Part shown: positions 60,475-64,000 of the stretch, piece after piece
Layout: every line of letters starts with the position of its first letter
Position numbering within the stretch: position 1 is the first letter of the stretch
Source of the DNA: Tritonibacter litoralis
GTDB lineage: Bacteria > Pseudomonadota > Alphaproteobacteria > Rhodobacterales > Rhodobacteraceae
NCBI RefSeq assembly: GCF_009496005.1
Contig: NZ_WIBF01000007.1
Coordinates: 124,001-188,000, forward strand
DNA length: 64,000 nucleotides
Direction: 5' to 3'
Made by a program: the position numbers and the translations under genes
Notes under the pieces: model-generated
What the model saw: the letters and a program-made list of their open reading frames with translations, nothing else
Database searches by the model: none
Told to the model about the DNA's origin: nothing

Positions 60475-61254
60475 TCAGAGTGAGATGAGACCGTGTTGCA
60501 GGGCGATGACCAAGGCTTGTTCGCGTGTGTTTGCGCCCAAGGCCTTGCGGGCCGCGATGAAGTGCAAGGTTACTGTGGCTTCGGTAACGCCCAGTTTCTC
60601 GGCAATCCGGGCGGTTTGATAGCCGTTTGCCAACAGGGACAGAACATCCCGCTGGCGCGGGGTCAAAACATATCGGGGCGGGGAGTGGTACTGCTCGGGG
60701 ATCGGCAGAGTGTTGGGGCCGATTGTGTTTGCCAGGAGTGCTGCGAATACATCGCGCCGGGATAAATCGCACATGACGTGGTCTGTTTCGGATGGATCAT
60801 GGCACAGGGTGACGAATTTACCAACCGCTCCGGCCTGTCCAAAGCGGCTGCAGTGCAAGAGGCCATAGCCATAGTCCCTGAGTGCGTGATTCAATTCCCA
60901 TTCACGCAAGCTTTGCACTTTGTCCTTGTGCAGGGAGCCAGAAGGCATGACCATACGTCCCGGAGATTGGCTCAGTTGTACCAATGCGGGGTCTACGTCC
61001 ATGTATCCTTCGGTGAGATATTGCTCCATCCAGTTCGGATCCATATCGGTGCTGAGCCAAAAAATCTCACTGTTTTGTACGTTTGCCTCTCCCACAAGGA
61101 TGCTTGTCACACCGAGCTGATCCGCAAGCTTTTGCGCAACGGACCAGCGGGCGGACCCGTCCGGAACCGTCAACAGCGCGTTTAATGCGTCGATCAATGG
61201 GTTTTTCAAACCAACCCGCCTCTCGGTGTCTTGTGTTTCGTCATGCACAACCAA
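60475..61254 (-). CDS. LuxR-family autoinducer-binding regulator (LuxR solo)
   Basis: A 259-residue LuxR protein with an autoinducer-binding domain (about 25-180) and a C-terminal GerE-type helix-turn-helix (LTPRQRDVLSLLANGYQTARIAEKLGVTEATVTLHF). Of the invariant pocket residues, W75, Y79, D88 and P89 correspond to TraR W57, Y61, D70 and P71. The position of TraR W85 is methionine (M103), so the ligand may differ from a standard acyl-homoserine lactone. No luxI gene is present in the window. A 24-base palindrome resembling a lux box lies 37-60 bases upstream (61291-61314), suggesting autoregulation. Confidence 0.9.
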   Translation of the reverse strand: MVVHDETQDTERRVGLKNPLIDALNALLTVPDGSARWSVAQKLADQLGVTSILVGEANVQNSEIFWLSTDMDPNWMEQYLTEGYMDVDPALVQLSQSPGRMVMPSGSLHKDKVQSLREWELNHALRDYGYGLLHCSRFGQAGAVGKFVTLCHDPSETDHVMCDLSRRDVFAALLANTIGPNTLPIPEQYHSPPRYVLTPRQRDVLSLLANGYQTARIAEKLGVTEATVTLHFIAARKALGANTREQALVIALQHGLISL

Positions 61255-61290
61255 AGCATGTGGTTGATTTTTTTATGACGGTTCCGACAT

Positions 61291-61314
61291 CAACCTACAA
61301 GTTTTTATAGGTTG
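61291..61314. promoter_or_regulatory. lux-box-like palindrome
   Basis: CAACCTA (61291-61297) and TAGGTTG (61308-61314) form a dyad with a ten-base centre. The inner 20 bases have the ACCT...AGGT ends of canonical lux boxes. It is centred about 48 bases upstream of the LuxR start, a position where it could regulate both this gene and a divergent transcript. Confidence 0.55.
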
Positions 61315-61418
61315 GCGTGAGGGGGGGGATTTTGCGAAAAAACAGCATCCTCAGTCGTTTTCCAAAAAGGGGATGACGCGTTGGCCGTGGTGATTTTATT
61401 ACCAAATTTTTTTTTAGG

Positions 61419-61454
61419 TGGCGCAGACCGGCCAACGCGGTCTGCGCCATTTTT
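61419..61454 (+). terminator. Plus-strand terminator with competing alternative stem
   Basis: A perfect 12-bp stem (61419-61430 with 61438-61449, seven-base loop) is followed by TTTTTG. The 11 bases at 61377-61387 (CGCGTTGGCCG) are exactly complementary to 61429-61439 in the terminator centre. Two mutually exclusive structures are therefore possible, as in an attenuator. No annotated gene lies upstream on this strand. Confidence 0.7.
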
Positions 61455-61571
61455 GGGCGCGCTTTTGTCGGAAAAGACGAATGTCAAGATGAGGCATCAT
61501 ACACGTAGGCGTGATGTTGGCCCAAGTTAATGGCCATGTGGCTGCCGCAATGACGTTTTAGCTGATATGTC

Positions 61572-62228
61572 ATGAACAGATTATTTACCCTCTCAGCAAG
61601 TCTCTTGCTCGCCGCCAGCACAGCCTCAGCATCCTGCCCACGGGAGGATTTGCACACATACTGGTCGCTTCTCCTTCCAAATGGGTCGTTCAATGAGGAA
61701 GATTTTGCCAATCTGGATGTACGAGCAGTGGCAGAAAAGATGGAGGAAGAACTTGCACCTATTGGCGTTCTTGAGATTGCCCCAGCAGGTTATCTTGAGT
61801 TTCTTGTGTTCAAGCCGCTCAGAGATGCCACACCTGCGGTATTGGACGTTTACGTTGACCAGACCTGTGAGGTCTATCGCGACCAACCCGTTGCCGAACT
61901 CGTCCAGTTTTTGCAAACCCCAGATGGGCAGGCGCTTTTAGACGCGGCACACGATCCAGAGCGTGCGACCGCGCTTATTGACACTTTGTACTTGCGTCCT
62001 TCTCCATATGAGGCGAGCTGGGATGAACTTCTTGGCTTTTTCGGTGACTCTGTGGAAATCGAAGATGCGTTGAGCGCGCGGATCGACGCCACAATTGCTC
62101 AAATTACGGACCAAACCCTGTGGGAGGACAAGATTGCCGAGATGTTTGAACGCAGGGATATTGTGTCGTTCAAATCTGAAAAACATCGGGAACTGGCAGT
62201 CAGACTGTCCCGACAACAGCTGACGTGA
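61572..62228 (+). CDS. Secreted hypothetical protein
   Basis: A 218-residue protein with a signal peptide (MNRLFTLSASLLLAASTASA, cleavage before SCPRED). The mature part is acidic and largely helical with two cysteines (SCPRED, QTCEVY). The block FLQTPDGQALLDAA hints at a DUF2059-like helical domain, but the match is not strong enough to name it. The gene starts about 118 bases after the attenuator-like terminator, so its expression may depend on read-through. It ends at a bidirectional terminator shared with ppaC. Function unknown. Confidence 0.72.
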   Translation: MNRLFTLSASLLLAASTASASCPREDLHTYWSLLLPNGSFNEEDFANLDVRAVAEKMEEELAPIGVLEIAPAGYLEFLVFKPLRDATPAVLDVYVDQTCEVYRDQPVAELVQFLQTPDGQALLDAAHDPERATALIDTLYLRPSPYEASWDELLGFFGDSVEIEDALSARIDATIAQITDQTLWEDKIAEMFERRDIVSFKSEKHRELAVRLSRQQLT

Positions 62229-62282
62229 AACAGTTAAACGGCACGCAATAACCCTTTGACCGCACTGTCTGCCCCAACACAA

Positions 62283-62317
62283 AAACGCGCCCCATTTGGA
62301 GCGCGTTTCTTTTTTTT
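62283..62317 (+). terminator. Bidirectional terminator
   Basis: An 8-bp stem AAACGCGC (62283-62290) pairs with GCGCGTTT (62301-62308), followed by a T-run on the plus strand and preceded by A's that give a T-run on the minus strand. It separates the convergent secreted-protein and ppaC genes. Confidence 0.8.
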
Positions 62318-62335
62318 CAGCGATGTGGCGACAGA

Positions 62336-63256
62336 TCAGACCTTGAGGTTCGGGATGATCTGTTTCTTGCGGGACATGATGCCCGGCAGGACGACGCTGT
62401 CGCCGTCCACGGTTGCGCCAAAGCTCTTTTCTGCAACGCCTTTGACAACGTCGTTTGGAACCAAGAGGGTCGCCTCTTCTTTCAGGATGTCGACCACAAA
62501 CAGCAGAACCTGATCCACGCCGTCTTCGGCTTGGACGGTGGCATAGGTTTCCATCAGGCTCGCCTTGCGATTCAACGGGATTTCCGGCGCGGTGGTTTCC
62601 AGAACGGAGACGCGGAACTTCACACCGTCAACGGCGTATTCCTTGGAGTCCATACGGATCAGTTCCGCATCAGAGAACGCCGATACGTCGGATTTCGCTG
62701 CAAACATTTCGGACGCGTAGGTGCCCAGATCGATGTTCAGCTCAGCCGCCAGTTTCTCCGCCAGCGCCTTGTCGTGGTCTGTGGTGGTGGGAGAGCGGAA
62801 CTCCAGCGTGTCGGAGAGGATGCACGACAGCATCAGGCCTTTGATATTGTCGGGCATCTTGGCCGCGTCATCACCCATCAGATCGTACATGATGGTGGCT
62901 GTGCAGGCCAGCGGCCGCACGGTGATGTCGATTGGACCTTTGGTTTCCAGGCCGCCGACCAGTTTGTGATGGTCAATGATCGCCTGAACGTCCAGTTCGT
63001 TGATATTGTCGGGCAGCTCGGCCGGGTTGTTGGTGTCAACGATCACAGCCGCGGTGCCTGCTTCGAACTCCGTCTTGATGGCCGGCTTTTCAAAGCCCCA
63101 TTTTTCGACAACAAAGGCCGCTTCGGTGTTGGGCTCACCCAACAAAACAGCTTCTGCTTCGACACCTTGGACCTCATTCAGATACCAAGCCCAGATCAGC
63201 GGAGAACCGGTGGAATCAGTATCGGGGGATTTGTGACCAAAAACCTGCAGGGCCAT
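62336..63256 (-). CDS. ppaC: Manganese-dependent inorganic pyrophosphatase
   Basis: A family II (DHH-type) pyrophosphatase of 306 residues, hydrolysing pyrophosphate with manganese or cobalt. Motifs: GHKSPDTDSTGS for the first metal site, IVDTNN, the DHH motif in AIIDHHKLVGG, LSDTLEFRSPTTTDHD, and the C-terminal SRKKQIIPNL signature in which R and K bind substrate phosphate. The start is the ATG at 63256 (MALQVFGHKSPDTDS). The gene shares a bidirectional terminator with the convergent secreted-protein gene. Confidence 0.96.
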   Translation of the reverse strand: MALQVFGHKSPDTDSTGSPLIWAWYLNEVQGVEAEAVLLGEPNTEAAFVVEKWGFEKPAIKTEFEAGTAAVIVDTNNPAELPDNINELDVQAIIDHHKLVGGLETKGPIDITVRPLACTATIMYDLMGDDAAKMPDNIKGLMLSCILSDTLEFRSPTTTDHDKALAEKLAAELNIDLGTYASEMFAAKSDVSAFSDAELIRMDSKEYAVDGVKFRVSVLETTAPEIPLNRKASLMETYATVQAEDGVDQVLLFVVDILKEEATLLVPNDVVKGVAEKSFGATVDGDSVVLPGIMSRKKQIIPNLKV

Positions 63257-63386
63257 GTGTACGCTCCTTGAGACAGAGAAAATTGAATTTGCGCGCGTTA
63301 TAGGTGGCCCAAGGCGGCTTGTCACCTAGGCATATTGCAGCGCAGCAAAAACAGGACCGTTCTATCTGTATCATGCGCGGGTACGA

Positions 63387-64000
63387 TCAGGGAATCCACG
63401 CAAGCCAACCCCAGACCGTGAGCACGGAAAGCGCGGTGGCGATCAAGACGGTTGAGGCCGCTACGCGTTTGGCGCAGCCATAATAGTTGGCAAATATATA
63501 GCCGTTCACACCGGTTGCCATCGCAGCGGTGAGCACGCCAGAGCGAAACAGCTCTTGCTCAAGGCCAAAGCCAGATCCCAGGCCAAAGACGATGGCGGGA
63601 TGCACAATCAGCGACAGGAGACAAATAAAGAGGATCACCCGCATGTCCCCTTGGGGGCGATATTGGGTCAAGACCCCGCCCAAAGCGAAAAGCGCGGCAG
63701 GAAGCGCCGCGCGGGTGAGCAGGGCCAAGGCGTCTTCGACCACGCCAGGAATAACAAGGCCAGTGAGGTTCACCGCGAATCCAAGGGCAATACCGACGAT
63801 GAGCGCGTTCTTGAAGATCGCGCTCATCACGCGTTTTACGGTCTTGGACGCACCAGCCCCACGGTTTCGCAGGATTTCCATCGTTGTAATGCCCAACGCA
63901 TAGCAAAAGGGCGAATGGAACGCGATGATCATATAGTTGCCGGTGAGCGCGTCGCTGCCAAACGCGCGTTCCGTAATGGGCAGGCCCAACAGGACGGAAT
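63387..64000 (-). CDS. AEC-family transporter (partial, 5' end beyond window)
   Basis: The C-terminal 204 residues of an auxin-efflux-carrier-family permease, the frame being open to the right edge. About six hydrophobic segments are visible (for example ALIVGIALGFAVNLTGL and FICLLSLIVHPAIVFGLG). The conserved PAALFALGG region and the ATGVNGYIFANYYG segment match the C-terminal half of the family. Members export or import organic anions such as malate. The start codon lies outside the window. Substrate unknown. Confidence 0.82.
   Translation of the reverse strand, partial: SVLLGLPITERAFGSDALTGNYMIIAFHSPFCYALGITTMEILRNRGAGASKTVKRVMSAIFKNALIVGIALGFAVNLTGLVIPGVVEDALALLTRAALPAALFALGGVLTQYRPQGDMRVILFICLLSLIVHPAIVFGLGSGFGLEQELFRSGVLTAAMATGVNGYIFANYYGCAKRVAASTVLIATALSVLTVWGWLAWIP

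Larger units (their letters stand above)
61255..61571. other. 317-base intergenic region (luxR solo / secreted protein)
   Basis: The region holds a lux-box-like palindrome, A/T-rich runs, a strong plus-strand terminator at 61419-61454 and an alternative pairing that would compete with it. No gene with homology lies between the palindrome and the terminator, so a short RNA or a leader transcript is suspected. Confidence 0.5.

Noticed and set aside
61373-61393. Trp-rich leader peptide MTRWPW as a tryptophan attenuator
   Set aside because: The purine-rich stretch abuts the ATG with no spacing, the downstream gene is not a tryptophan gene, and ribosome stalling would favour the terminator instead of preventing it.
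1-64000. CRISPR arrays, prophage, transposase or integron signatures
   Set aside because: No regularly spaced direct repeats, no integrase or transposase homology and no phage genes were found; the repeats present are short hairpin elements.

Overview
The window reads as a chromosomal segment of a marine alphaproteobacterium of the Roseobacter group (Rhodobacteraceae). The reasons are the family-level look of the proteins (PuuD-type urate oxidation, a ycjX/ycjF-like pair, a LuxR solo, a TIGR01459 HAD protein), moderate-to-high GC, dense ATGA-coupled operons, and a GC-rich hairpin element followed by a 'GAAGTATTTGGG' tail that is familiar from this family. No phage, insertion sequence, CRISPR array, rRNA or tRNA was found. 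The species cannot be named from the sequence alone.

Layout. 1-10.7 kb (minus strand): a natural-product operon of a type I PKS (KS-AT-KR-DH-ACP-TE), a family 2 glycosyltransferase and a hybrid NRPS. The NRPS has a formyltransferase-like N-terminus and a luciferase-like monooxygenase inserted in its adenylation domain; it runs off the left edge. 11-14.3 kb: surface polysaccharide genes (polymerase/ligase-like membrane protein, WecG-family and family 2 glycosyltransferases). 14.3-19.6 kb: tamA-tamB. 19.7-29.5 kb: urate/ureide catabolism (puuD, hiuH, a puuE-uraD fusion, allA, an NCS2 permease, allE) with LysR and IclR regulators and an intruding GAPDH-like gene. 29.7-33.5 kb: truA and a ycjX-GNAT-ycjF operon. 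33.6-38.8 kb: truncated haemoglobin, a radical SAM/DUF547 pair, a PagL-like protein, a CGNR regulator and a secreted alpha/beta hydrolase. 38.9-43.6 kb: a DEAD-box helicase and a chemoreceptor with a duplicated sensor. 43.7-50.4 kb: a six-gene overlapping operon (binding-protein-dependent ABC transporter plus three hydrolases) opposite a DeoR regulator. 50.7-53.6 kb: a secreted repeat protein and a second chemoreceptor. 53.8-64 kb: mostly housekeeping genes (inositol-phosphatase family, prs, ribF, ppaC) with an H-type lectin, a MerR/NTF2 pair, a LuxR solo and a partial AEC transporter.

How the genes work together. The urate genes give a nearly complete route from urate to glyoxylate: PuuD, HiuH, UraD and PuuE in one chain, then AllE and AllA. 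Only the allantoate-to-ureidoglycine step has no gene in the window. The ABC operon can be read as uptake followed by intracellular dephosphorylation of a phosphorylated organic compound under a phospho-sugar-type repressor. Best candidates for undescribed biology: the formyltransferase/NRPS/monooxygenase-PKS-glycosyltransferase operon, the ABC plus three-hydrolase operon, the repeat protein/chemoreceptor pair, a four-copy family of structured repeats at tail-to-tail gene ends, and an attenuator-like RNA with a lux-box-like palindrome beside the LuxR solo.
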